Below are positions 29,001 to 41,000 of a stretch of 64,000 nt of DNA, piece after piece. This DNA comes from CAYRPN01 sp964426135. GTDB taxonomy: Bacteria; Planctomycetota; Phycisphaerae; Phycisphaerales; Phycisphaeraceae. The translations under genes were made by a program, and so were the position numbers. Position 1 is the stretch's first letter, and the number at the start of each line of letters is the position of its first letter. Under the pieces are notes generated by a model. It saw only the letters and a list, made by a program, of their open reading frames with translations. It did not search any database and was not told the DNA's origin. The DNA lies in NCBI GenBank assembly GCA_964426135.1, contig CAYRPN010000015.1, positions 1 through 64,000 of the forward strand. Reading direction: 5' to 3'.

Positions 29001-32000
29001 AGCCGAGCGTCGCCAGCGCGGCGTCGAGCGCCGTCTGCAGGCTCTCGGCAAACTGCGACGCCGTCGTGTTGCTGGTCGTGTCGCTGGCGCGCAGCAGCAC
29101 CGTGGCGCTCTGCCCGATGACATGCACGCCCACGTTCACTTCATCGTCGCCCAGGCCGCCGGTGACCTCCACGTCGATGCCCGCCGGCGTGCTCTGCACG
29201 TTGATTGTGTCGCTGCCGCCCTTGCCGTCGATGCGGATGATCTCCAGGCCGGAATCCACGCGCTGCGGATCGCCGTTCTCATCGACGATTTCCGGCGAAT
29301 AGGTGATGCTCTTGGTTTCGCCGTTGGTGACGAACGTCGCCTCCAGCGCGGTCAGACCGAAGACCTCGTCATTGCTCGAACCGTTCACGATCATCGTGTC
29401 GGTGTTCCACACATCGCCGCTGTCGACGACGAAGATCGGCCCCTTCAGCGGATCATCCGCGCCCACCGTCTCCGAGCGCGTGATCACGTAGCGATCCGAA
29501 CCCTTGCCGCCATCGAGCAGCACGCCCTGCTTGCCGCTGGCACGGATGTCGAAGAAGTCCGCGCCGGCTGAGCCGAAGATTTCCTCGATCTCCACGCCGC
29601 CGCCGACGTTGTGCGTCACGGAATTGCCCAGTTCGTCGGTGACGATGATGGAGCTGAGTTTGATGGTGAGGCTGTTGAACACGTCGGAGAAATCGAGCGA
29701 GTCGCCGCCGACCGCGCCGGCATCACCGGGAATCGCCGGCTCCTGCCCCGCTTCGTTGGATTCGTTGACCGTGTCCTGGCCCCAGCCGCCGTCGAACTTG
29801 TAGGCATCGCCGCCCCTGCCGCCGCTCATGGCGTCATTGCCTTCGCCGCCGTTGAGCGTGTCGTCGCCGGCGTTGCCGTTGAGCGTGTCGTTGCCCTCGT
29901 CACCGAAGATTTCGTCAGCACCGCCGCCGCCGCTGAGATTGTCGTTGCCCAGGCCGCCGAAGACCTGATCATCGCCGCCGCCGCCGTTGATCGTGTCGTT
30001 GCCTTCGCCGCCGGTGAGGATGTCCGCCCCGCCGCCGCCGATGATCGTGTCATTGCCCGCGCCGCCGTCGAACTCGATGGGGATCGTGGTCACGGCGCTG
30101 AAGTCCACGACGTCGTTGCCTTCGCCACCTTCGCCGACGATTTTCGTGACGCCGGTGAACCGCTGGTTCTGCGCCAGGCCGTAGCTGATGAGTACGTCGC
30201 CGCCGCTCTGGCGGATGATGAAGTTCTCGCTGTTGTCGTTGACGTCGCCGTGCAGGCGGGCGCCGGCGTTGGGGCCCATGTTCAGGAGCAGCGTGCCGTC
30301 GCCGCTCTTGGCGGCGGTGATCGGGAACCGGTTGAACTCGGGGCCGGCAAACTCGAAGATCGTGCCGCGGGCGATCTCGTATTCCGCGCTCCACAATCCG
30401 CCGAGCACTTCGATGTAGGCGCGCAGGAAGAAATCGATCTTGCCGCTGATGTCGAAGATCGCCAGCGGGTTGAAGCTGTTGATCAGGATGTTGCCCAGCA
30501 TCTCATCGAGGCGCACGCGACCATCGTTGTTCGGGTCATTGAGATCGAAGAAGACATTGATGTCGATGCCGCCCTCGACACCCGCCGAGGCCACGCCGAT
30601 GTTCAGCGCCGCGCCCGCCGCAATCTCGCCGAAGAACGTGAACTCCGGCGTATCGTCGCCGGTGCCGTCCGCATTGGCGCGGTCGCTGATGAACAGGCCC
30701 GCGAGCAGATCGAGCGGGTTGCCGCTGTCTTTGAATCGGCGGATGCCGCTGGCGTCGTAGCCGAGCCCCAGATCGATCGACGCTTCAATTTTGCCCGAGA
30801 GCGTCGCCGCCAAAGGGCCGACGATCGGGAACACCTGCCGATAGCGGAAGCCGAAGCTGAACACGGGCAGGTCCGCGGTCACCAGCACGACGTCATCGAA
30901 CTGGCCCAGGAGCAGCTTGAGCACGGCTTGCGGATCGCGCAGGATCGGGAAGTCGATGGCGCCGCCGCTGCGCGAGGCGTTGCTGGCGAAAGTCTTGGCC
31001 GCGCCGGGGCGCGTCTTCTGCACGCCGGAGCCGGCGCCGCTGCCGCTGGACGAAGCATTGTTCGCGCCGGGCTTGACGTCGTCGGGGTTGTTCGGATCGA
31101 GCTTGTCGGTGCCCTTGCTCTCCACGTCGTTCAGTTCGAAATCGCCGATGAAAATGATGATCGTGCCATCGCGGGTGACGCCGGCGCCCTGCCCGCCGTT
31201 GCCGCGCGGCGGCGGCGCGTCGGTGCCGCTGTTGCCGCGCTCGGCGTCTGCGGCGGCGTCGGAAATCTGGCCGATGAGCTGGCGAATCTGGATCACCGCT
31301 TCCAGGAACCGCGCCGTCTTGTCCTGCCCGAACAATCGCGCCAGCGACAGCAGCGTCACCGGCTCGCCCGCCAGGTCGCTGATCAAAGGCAGCGGCGTCA
31401 CCAGCAGGCCGTTGGTGCCGATGAGGAAATCGAAGGGCGACAGAATCTCGTCAAGTTTCTTCAGGAACGGGCCGGCGAAGTCCGTGATGAAGGAGCCCAG
31501 GTCCAGGCCGACATTCGTGAACGCGATCTGCGCCCCGTCGCCCTTCATGCGGAACGCCAGCGTGCGGATCGGAGCGCCTTCCACTTTCTTGAAGGTGATC
31601 TGCCGGATCGCCGGGTCGTACTGCACATCGATCTTGTTGCGGAAGTTGGTTCCGCTGAGCGCGGTGTTCACCGCGTTGCGGATGTCCTGCAGCAGGTCCT
31701 CGAGGCTCTGGTTCTCCAGCGTGGCGCTCTTGCGGACGATCACCTGGTGATCCGTACCGTCGATCTTCAGGAAGAACGTCTGGTCCTTGTCGAGCACGAA
31801 GCTCTCAGGAATCGGGAACGGAGCGGCGCCCAGCCGGCCGGCGGCGGGATCGGTCGTGCGGTTGAGGAAGGTCTTCTTGAAATGGAAGTCGGCGAAGAAT
31901 CGCGGCAGGATCGGATTGCGCTCGCCCTGGTTGCCGAAGAAGACTTCCAGTTTCAGGTTGGCGAAGGCGGTGATGTTCGCCGAGGCAACCAGCGTTTCCT

Positions 32001-35000
32001 TGAGCTTGAACTTCGGACTGATCAGCTCGCGCAGCGTGAGCCGGTCGCCATCGAGATCCGTGGCGATTTCACCGCTGATCGGCGGCACCCGATTGGGGCC
32101 CGCCTGCTGCGCCGCAGCGTCGCGGTTGACGGAAATCGCGGCCACGTCCTGGTTCCCCAGCGCGCCCTTGAACTCGATCTCGATGCGGGTCTTGCCATCG
32201 GCGCGGGCGGGAAGCTCGCGCACGTTGATGTCCGCCGGGTTGATGGAGGGATGCGACAGCAGAGCCGTGCGAATCGCCGCGGCGCTGAGCGTCGCCACTT
32301 CCGCGGGACCGGCGAACATGGTTCCGTCCGGCGCTTCCCAGTTCAGCACGATCGGGTTGCCGGCCGTGACTTCCACATCCGCGCCGAAGACGAGAATCTG
32401 CTTCTCGTTCTTGCCGCGGGCCGCGCTGACGGACGAACTGTCCTCCGCGCGGTTGATCTGAATCGCTGGAATCGCCCGGTTCGCCAGCGAACTCTTGAAC
32501 TCCACGGTGAAGTTGAAATCATCCTCGCGCTTGACGACAACGTCGCTGACGCCGATCGCGTCGTGGCCCTGCAGCGCCACGCGAATCGCAGCCTCCGTCA
32601 CCGGGGCAGTGACAATCCGGCCCAGGTCCGACGCGAAGTTCACGCCGTCGATGTTCAGCGACATCACGAACGGCCGCTGACCCGACGCCACTTCCAGCCC
32701 GCGCTGGCTGAAGGTGATGCGCTGCCTGGCGTTCTGCCCGACGCCGCCGGCGCTGAGCACGGTGACCGACACGAGCGGCTCCGTCGCCACCGCCGACTCG
32801 CGGCCCTTCACGCCTTCAATCGCCAACAGCGTGAAATTGTCGTCCGGCTCGTCCTGCCCCTGCGGCGGCTCCTCTTCGTGCGCCTTGAGTTCGAATGTGT
32901 TCTTCAGAGGATCGAACGTCACATCGATGTCGCCCGGCAGCAGCCCGGTCGGCTGGCCCTTGATGTTCGTGGTGATCACCGCGTTGATGGCGTTCTTGAT
33001 GTCCTCCGCGAGCCTGCCGTAGGGATCGCGCTTGCCGCCGACCGTCTGGTTGTTGGTCAGCGTGTCGTTCTTGTTGACGGTGAAGCGGATGTCGTGCTCG
33101 ACGATCGTGCCGTCCGGCTGCGCCACCGGCACGCGGATCGTCGCCTGCTGCGTCTGCGTGGTCAGCACGCCCTCAGGCGTGAACGTGATCGGCAGCACGT
33201 CGCGGTCCGGATCGCGCACGTCCACGGTGAAGGTCGCGGCGATCTGCGTCTTCAGCTCGCGCTCCTTCTCCACATCGCCCAGGGCGCCGGCCACGTCGCT
33301 CTCTTCGAAATCCGTGGCGACGATGTTCAACGGGCCCAGGTTGCCCCGGATCGTCGCGGGATTGCCGGCCGCGCCGATGAGCGACGCCGAAAGCGTCACG
33401 CTCATCTCCGGGCTGTCGCTGGATTCCTCATCTGAGCCGACATCGGGCAACCGCGTGTGCGTGTAGAAGCCGAAGTTCTTGCTGATGCCGAAGTTCACAT
33501 CCCACTGCCAGGCGAGCTGCACATCGATGCTCGCGTCCAGTTCCAGGCCGATGCCCGGCACGCCGATGTCGAAGCTCACATCCAGTTCGGGGACGCCGCC
33601 ATCGCGCAGGCGTTCGAACACGTCGTCCTCGCCGAGGATGAAGCGGAACTCGACGCCGATGTCGCCGCCTTCGCCCGCCTCGCCGATGCCCAATTTCTGC
33701 AGGCCGAAGATGGTGATTTGAATGTCGTTGGGGTTGACCGGCTCAGTGTCGTTCTCATCCAGCTTCTGGAGAATGTTCAACGCACCGAAGAGTTTTCCGC
33801 CGATCTCGATCGGCGTGGCCGCCTCGCCCATGCCGCCGGGCTGCGTCAGCGCGACCGTCACCGGCTCTTCGAAACCCGATGGCGTTTCGGGGTCTGCGGC
33901 GACGGTCAGATCCTTCACGCTTCGCCCGGCCAGGTCGCCGGTGAACATGATGTCGTAACTTTCGCCGCTTTCATCGATGGCGGAGCGCTCGACATCCGCG
34001 TCGATGCCGATCGCCGCCAGCGCGGCGGCGATGTCGCCGGAGATGTCCGCCTGTCCGGGCGTGAAGATGCCCAGCCCGATTGGACCGGTGGTGAACTCCG
34101 CAAACTCCAGCGCGGAATCATCGGCGAAGAACTCGCTGATGCGCCGCCCGCCCAGGTCGCCGGTGAACTCCACGTGGTAGTCGCCGACATCGCCAGTGAC
34201 GAGCACGTTGCCGACGCCGACGACCTCCTCCAGCGCGCTCTGCACCGCCGCCGCATCCGCGTCGAAGGCCAGATCGCTCGTGGCCCGGCCATCGAACTGA
34301 AGCGTAAACATGCCGCCCGTGACATCGACCAATCGCACCCGGTGAATCTCGTTAACCGCCGGGTCGTTGCCGCGCGCCGCCTTGCCGGCCTGCTCGGGAG
34401 TGACCTCGACCTGGCCGTTGGCGAAAGTGAGCGTGAACTCGTAGAAGAGCGCGTTGCCGTTGTCGTCCTTGCGGCGCAGGCTCAGCGTCTGCACCGTGTC
34501 CTGCCCGCCCTCGGCGATGACGTCGTCGATGCCGGGACCGAACACGTCGAACAGAATCTGCTGCACCCACGCCTTGGGATTGATGAGCTGGTCCGGGCTG
34601 CGCAGCCGGCTGTTCATGAAGGTGAGCAGCGGCTCGGACATCTCGGCGATGAAGTTCGTCGCTTTTTCCAGGCCCTTGCCGATGAACGGAATCTGCTGCG
34701 AGAACACTTCCGACAGCAGCGCCCGCTGCGTGCGGTCGAACATGCTGTCGAGGCCGTCGATCAGCACATCCGGGCTTTCAAGGAGCGAATCGACTTCCGC
34801 GTCGGCGTTGTTGTCGTCGAACTGCTGCTGCAGAATCGCATCGAGAGCGGGCGCGGTGAGCAGCGGATTGGCGATCGCCCGCACGGTGAGATTCCGCAGA
34901 TCAGCGAGATCGGTCAGCGCGAGTTTGACCGGCGCCAGCGGCGTTTCGTCATCGGGCAACGACACGGGCAGGTTCGCCTGGGCCTGGCCCGTCGTGGTCA

Positions 35001-38000
35001 CATCGGTGTCCGCGAGCAGGCTGGTGAGATCCACAATGGAGCGCGGGCCGCTGCCGGCGAGCGCCGCGGCGAACATCATGCCGGTGTCGTCGTTGGCCGG
35101 ATCGCCGTCGCTGTTGACCAGCACGGAGCCTTCCTTCACTTTCAACTCCAGCGCGCCGGCCTGCGCGGTGAAGGTGAGATCCTGCCCGCTGATGAGTAGA
35201 TCCAGATCGAGCGTGGTGCCGCCTGCTCCGCCATAGATCAGGCCTTGCAACGATTGTCCCGTGGCGCCGGCCAGCACGAGTTCGAACGTCCGGCCCGCGA
35301 TCAGGTCGCTGTCGCCGGCGGCCATCGCGGGGATGTTCGAGCCGGTGAGCGTGACCGTGTACGTGTCGCCGCTGACCGTCACGGCGGCCGTGGCGCCGGT
35401 CACGGCGATCAACATGTTGACCGCGTCCTGCACCTTGGCCGCGCTGGCGCCGACTTCGATGGGCAGCGTGGTCAGCGTGATGGGCGTGATGCCGTCGGTG
35501 TCGAGCGTGTCGATCTTCAGCGAGAAGCTGCCGAGCAGGGCCTGCACCTGGATCGTCTGCACACTGTTGTCGGGCGTCTGCGAAGCGACGGTGATGCCCA
35601 CCGGCGTGGTGATCACGCCGTTCACATCGCCGATCGTCGGTCCCGCGACGGAAGTGATCGCGGCGTCGCCGCTGCTGAAAATGATCTGGTTGCCATTGAG
35701 GCTGACGACCACATCCCCCGCCGAGTAGCCCGGCGCAGCGTCGAGAGCCGCGTCGATGCGGGCCTGCAGCAACGCGACGAGTTCAGCCTGCGTCGTGAAT
35801 CCAGCCGTCTCGTCATCGCGCACGCTGAACGGCACGGTGCCGCCGGTGGGAATGCCCAGGTCCACGCCGAGCACGAGATTAAAACTGGCCTTGGCGCGCA
35901 CGTCGATCCGGCCATCGTCGCCTGCGCCGGTCAGGTTCGGAATCTCCGGACCGAACGATCGGCCCAGGGCGTCGAAATTCACATCCAGTTGCGCGACGCT
36001 GTTGGCCATGGCGACGAACGGAATCGAAAGCTTCAGCGCCTTGTTCGCCGCGTCGTGAATGATGGCGAACGCGCTGCTGCCTTCGGGCAGACCGAGGGCC
36101 TCGCGCAGACGAAGCTGAAGCTCCTCGATGCTCGCCGCCGGCTTCGCTTCCAGACCATCCACGAAGGCGTCGAACTTGCCCGCGTAGTTGAAGAGCTGTT
36201 TCACGCTGGCATCGACCAGCGGCACGTTGGCGGTCAGGTTCGGGTTGCTCAGCGCGGACAGGTAAGCCGCCGCATCGCGGAAGGCCGCGAGAATGTCGGC
36301 ATAGGTCAAGGCTGCGAAATCATCGATCGGGCCCAGATCGCTGAAAGCCCTGGTGATCGTCGTGGGTGGATTCGCCACCCAGTCATTCGTCGTCACATCG
36401 AGACTCGGCGTGGTGCCATTGGGAATCGCCACGAAATCGCGCGGCACCGGCGCCAGCGTGAAGTTCGCCGCACCGCTGCCGGTGTTCACGAAAGTGTCGG
36501 CATCGATCGCGTCGGCGATGGCGTCGGCTTCGAGCTTTGCGAAGAGTGTGTCGCTGCTGACGCGCGTGCCACCGCCGCTGGTCGCGGGATTGACGAAATC
36601 GACATGCGTCGCGGCGGTGACCGTGACCGTGCCATCGAGATCGACGCCCAGATAACCGTAACGCCCCGTCGCGCTGAAGGTGCGGATGGCCAGGGCCGAT
36701 CCGTCGCCGCTGGAAAGCACGAGTTTGCCGGCAACCTGCGACACCGTGACGGTCGCGCCGCTGCCCGCATCGGTCAGCGCCTTGTCGATCGCTTCCTGCA
36801 TGTCGCGCACGAGGTGCTCGATCGTGTTCAGCGCCGGGTCGCCCTGCACGTCGCCTGCGCCTTGCGTGCGCTGCGAATCGATCACCACGCGCAGCGGCTC
36901 GGCTGCGCCGATGGTGAGCAGGAACACGAGATCGGCGTTGAGCGCGAACGCCACGGGCGCGTCGGCCGCCGCAAGCACGCCGCCCGCGTCCGCCTGACCG
37001 AGGCCGAAGCCCAGGCCATCCGTGGTGTTGGCGAGTGTGACCGCCGCGTCAATGCTGGCGTTATCGAGGAAGAACGTTTCCGTGCGGGCGCGGGCACCCA
37101 GTTCCACCAGAGCGAGCGCCGCTTCCTCCGGGTTGCTGTTGTCGACATTGCCGCTGGTGTCCTGCTGATCGACGTCGCGGAAGCCCAACTCCGTCACGGC
37201 CGCGTCGTCCAATTCAGCGAGGAATCGCAGCGAGTTGATGTTCGCGCCGTCCCTGGTGCGCAGGCCGATGCGGGCGAAATGGCCGGTGACATCGCCGATG
37301 GTGATCGCCTGCACATCGCCGGCGGCGAACCCGATCGCAGGCAACAGCGCGTCGATCGCCGCCTGCATGTCCTCGACGAGGCGCGTGATGCGGGAATCGC
37401 CGCGGTCATCGGCAAAGCCCAGGCCGTTCGTGGTGCTCCCCTCATCGACGCTTGTATCGACGCGGATCGCCGTGACGCCGCCGCCCGCCTTGCCGCGCAG
37501 ACGAATCGCGCTGCTGTCGATCGCGGCCTCGATCACCGTGTCCACGCCCAGCGCCGCCAGGGTCTGGTTCACATCCGCGACCAGGTCCGCCAGCGAGGCG
37601 TTGCCCGCGATGTTGCCGACATTCCGCAGCGTGACCTGATCCGTCGGCTCATCCGCGACGAACCGGATCGTCGCGCCGTCGCGCTCGGCCGTCACCATCG
37701 CGCCCAGCCCCGTCAGGGCGAGCGACTGGTTCAGGTCATCCGCAAGTCGATCGAGCTTCTCTTCGAGCGTGAGCGTCTCGCCAACCGGAGCGTTGTCCTC
37801 CGTCTGCTCCGGCGTGAGCATGACGTAGGCCTGCTTGGTGCCCACGCGCAGCAGGAAGATCGTCTCCTCCGCGACCGTCGCGGCGGCATCGGTGAGCGAG
37901 GCGGAAGTGATGACGCCCGCACCGGTCTGGTTGTCGGTGAAGCCCAGGCTGGTCGCGTCGTGGAGCGCGACGACGACCTGCATCTCGTTCGTCACCGCAA

Positions 38001-41000
38001 GGCGATGTTCGCCCGACGGCAGCGCGCCCAGCGTGATCGCCAGGCCGGCGTCCGCGTCGGCTGCGGATTCGGCAAGCGAGATCGTGGCGTCGTCCACCTT
38101 GATGACGAAATACGTGTCGCGGTGCTTCAGGCCGGGAATATCGCTGCCGCCGGTGCGCTGGTAGGCGACGCGGTCGCCGGTCTTGAGCATGTGGCTGGCG
38201 ATGAAGAGTTGGTCGCTGGTGACACCTGTGATCTGGCGGTCGGTCTGCGTGAGCGTGAGCGTGAGGCCCACGCTTTCATCGAGCTGGCCAAGGCTCAGCG
38301 CGTCGCCGGTCAGCGGCGCGCCCAGCAGCGACGCGAGTTGCGTGGCATTGCCCGCATCAGGATTCACGGTGACGTCGATCGCCTGGCCGTTCACTTCCAG
38401 CGTGAAATGGGCGGCACTGCTGAGGACACCATCGATCGGCACGCTGGTGCCGCGCACCGCGTCCTGCAGGACAATGATGGAATCGATGCGCTGGCTGGTG
38501 GTGGACGCGAACTCGATGAGCTCGCCATTCACGGTGACCTTCACATCGCCGGGGCTGAACGTGCCATCGACGGAGATCGCCGCGATGGTGTCATCCGCCT
38601 GTGCACTGGTGACGACCAGCGTGAGCACATCGCCCGCGCCTGTTGTGGCGCTGCCGACGGTGACCGTGGGCGTGACCTTGGCCAGGCGATGCTCGGTGCC
38701 GATGCCCAGGGCGGTCAGATTCACCGCGGTGCCGGCCGCGGCGTCTTCCGCGCTGGCGGCGAGTTTGATGGTTTTCTCGTCGACGCGAATGACGAAGAAG
38801 GTGCCGCCTTCACTGAGACCTTCGATCGCGGTGCCGCCGCCGGCGGTGTACGTCACGGCGTCGCCGGTGACGAACCGGTGCGTCGTCGCGTTTCCTTCGC
38901 CATCGAAGAAAATCGTGTCGTCACTGAGGAACACATCGACATCCGACTCGCCGCTGAACTTCACATCATCCAGCACGCCGCGATTCACGGCGGTCTGCAC
39001 GTCGGCGATCAGGTCGGCCAGCGTTGCGTTGCCCGTTGTGTCCGCTTCCCGCAGTGTGATGCGCGAAGGCGCGCCGCCGTTGATGGACAAGCCGAAGACC
39101 ACATCGCTGGAAGGCGCGAACGAGAGCGGCGCGCGCGTGCCGGTCAGCGTGCTGGTCAGGGCGGTCCCGTCGCCGAAGACGAAGTTATCGACGTAATCGA
39201 AGCCCAGGTCCTTCGCCGCGCCTGAAAGCAGCGCGGCATCGACGGCTTCCTGAATCGCCTGCTGCAAGCCCACGGCTTGTTCAGCGGCGGGCGTGACCGT
39301 CACTTGAACTTCATTGTCAAAGTCCTCGTTGATCACCAGCGAGAAAACCAGATCACTGCTCAGTGCGCCCGCCGGCGCTTCCAGCGTGGCGTCGTTCGTG
39401 AACGGCAGCGGGCTGGACAGCGTGATCACCGCGCGGTTGGCCAGATCGATGCCGAAGGTGAAGTCAAAATTGATCGCGCCATCCGCCTCCAATAACGCCG
39501 CCGTGGCGACATCGGTCAGCGGCGAAAGATCGACGCCCAGGTCCACCGCGAGCTTGCCGATGTCGCCAATCGCGTGCGACCAGCTCAGGTCCATGGTCAG
39601 GCTGTGGTCCGCTTCCTCATAGAAGGGAACCACCGTTGCGCCGGCGTTGCCCAGATCGCGCAGCACCTGCGTCAGCACCCGGCCCAGTTGCTGCACATTC
39701 GCGTAACCCACGACGCGCGTGTTGATGTCGCCGCCCAGTGGAACGGTCAGAGCGGCCTCAAGGCCCGTGGCATCCGCCGTGATGAGCGGTTGATCCTGGT
39801 TGCCCAGAGCGCCGGTGAACTCGATGGTGTAAACCTGGCCGCTGCGTGTGACCAACACGTTGCCCGCGCCGATGGAAGGGAGGGCTTCGAGCGCGGCCTG
39901 CACATCGGCAGCTTCCGCGTCGTGCGGAATCGCCGGGGCCGTGTCGCCGCCGAAGCGCAAGGCGAACGTGCCGCGACTGGCGCTCAGCGTGACCTGCTGC
40001 ACTTCGTTGCCCGCGCCGCCCGGGATGACGGTCACCACGCTCGCCGCGCCGGCGGCGGAGTTGCGGAGCAGATCGCCATCGATGGCGCCGCCGAGGTTGT
40101 AAAGCTGGCCCAATGTCTGCAGGGCCGCGGCATCCAGCGCGAACGGAATGTTCTGGCTGAACAAGCTGCTCTCGCCGAAGTCGGTGAAGAAATTGCGCAG
40201 GCTGACGAACAGATCGCCCACGGTGGCGGGCAACGCGCCCGTGAAATCGATGAGCACCGCGAAAGCATCGGCGTCGAAGCCGTCGCCACTGACGATGCGC
40301 GGCGTGACCCCCAGCAGCCCGCCGCCCAGATCCAGCTTGAATCCGGCGTTATCCAAAGCACCGGCACTGGTGTTCAGGCCCGCCGTGGCGGTCAGCGCGA
40401 AGCTGCTGGTGAAGGGCGTGGTGACGTTCGCATCGGCTGCCGCGGCGGCCGCGGTGGCGGGATCGTTCAGTTGTGCAGTGGTCAGTCCCGCCGCCAGCCC
40501 CGTGACCGGCACGTTCAGCGCGTAGACAAGATCGCCGCCGAGAACTTCGGCTCCAAGGAAACCGAAGTTCAACTCGAAGTCGAGCGCTGTTTCGTTGACG
40601 GCGACGGCGCCCAGAATGTTCGTGAGATCCGCCGCGAAATCGCTCTGCGTCGCGCCGCCGGCCGTGACGGTGAAGGACAGGTCGAGGCCCAGATCAGCAT
40701 CGACCGCCACCTTGTTTCGCACGGTGTCCGTGTCGGGCGACACGCCCAGCGCCTCAGCGTCGTCACCGAAATCCAGATCGAACCGTGACTGGTGTGCCGA
40801 CTGAAAGCTATTGATCGCCAAGGTGATCGTCGGCGTGCCGCCGGCGTCGATGCCGAAGCTGGGCGTCACCGCACCGATGGAGAAGTTCATCGCGTCGAGC
40901 TGCACATCGCCGGCCTGAGCCGGTGCCTGGCCGCTGGCGGTGAAGGCGCTGTTCGCCAGATGAGCGCGGAGATCCTCGTAGGTCGCGTCGGCATTGGCGC

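Noticed and set aside
25684..39225. Very long plus-strand frames (about 1,270-1,330 codons each at 25684-29571, 29611-33435 and 35245-39225) opposite the giant gene
   Set aside because: They mirror the minus-strand codon pattern of a GC-rich, repeat-rich gene. Their translations are Arg/His/Val-rich with no recognisable domain, while the minus strand shows clear modules.
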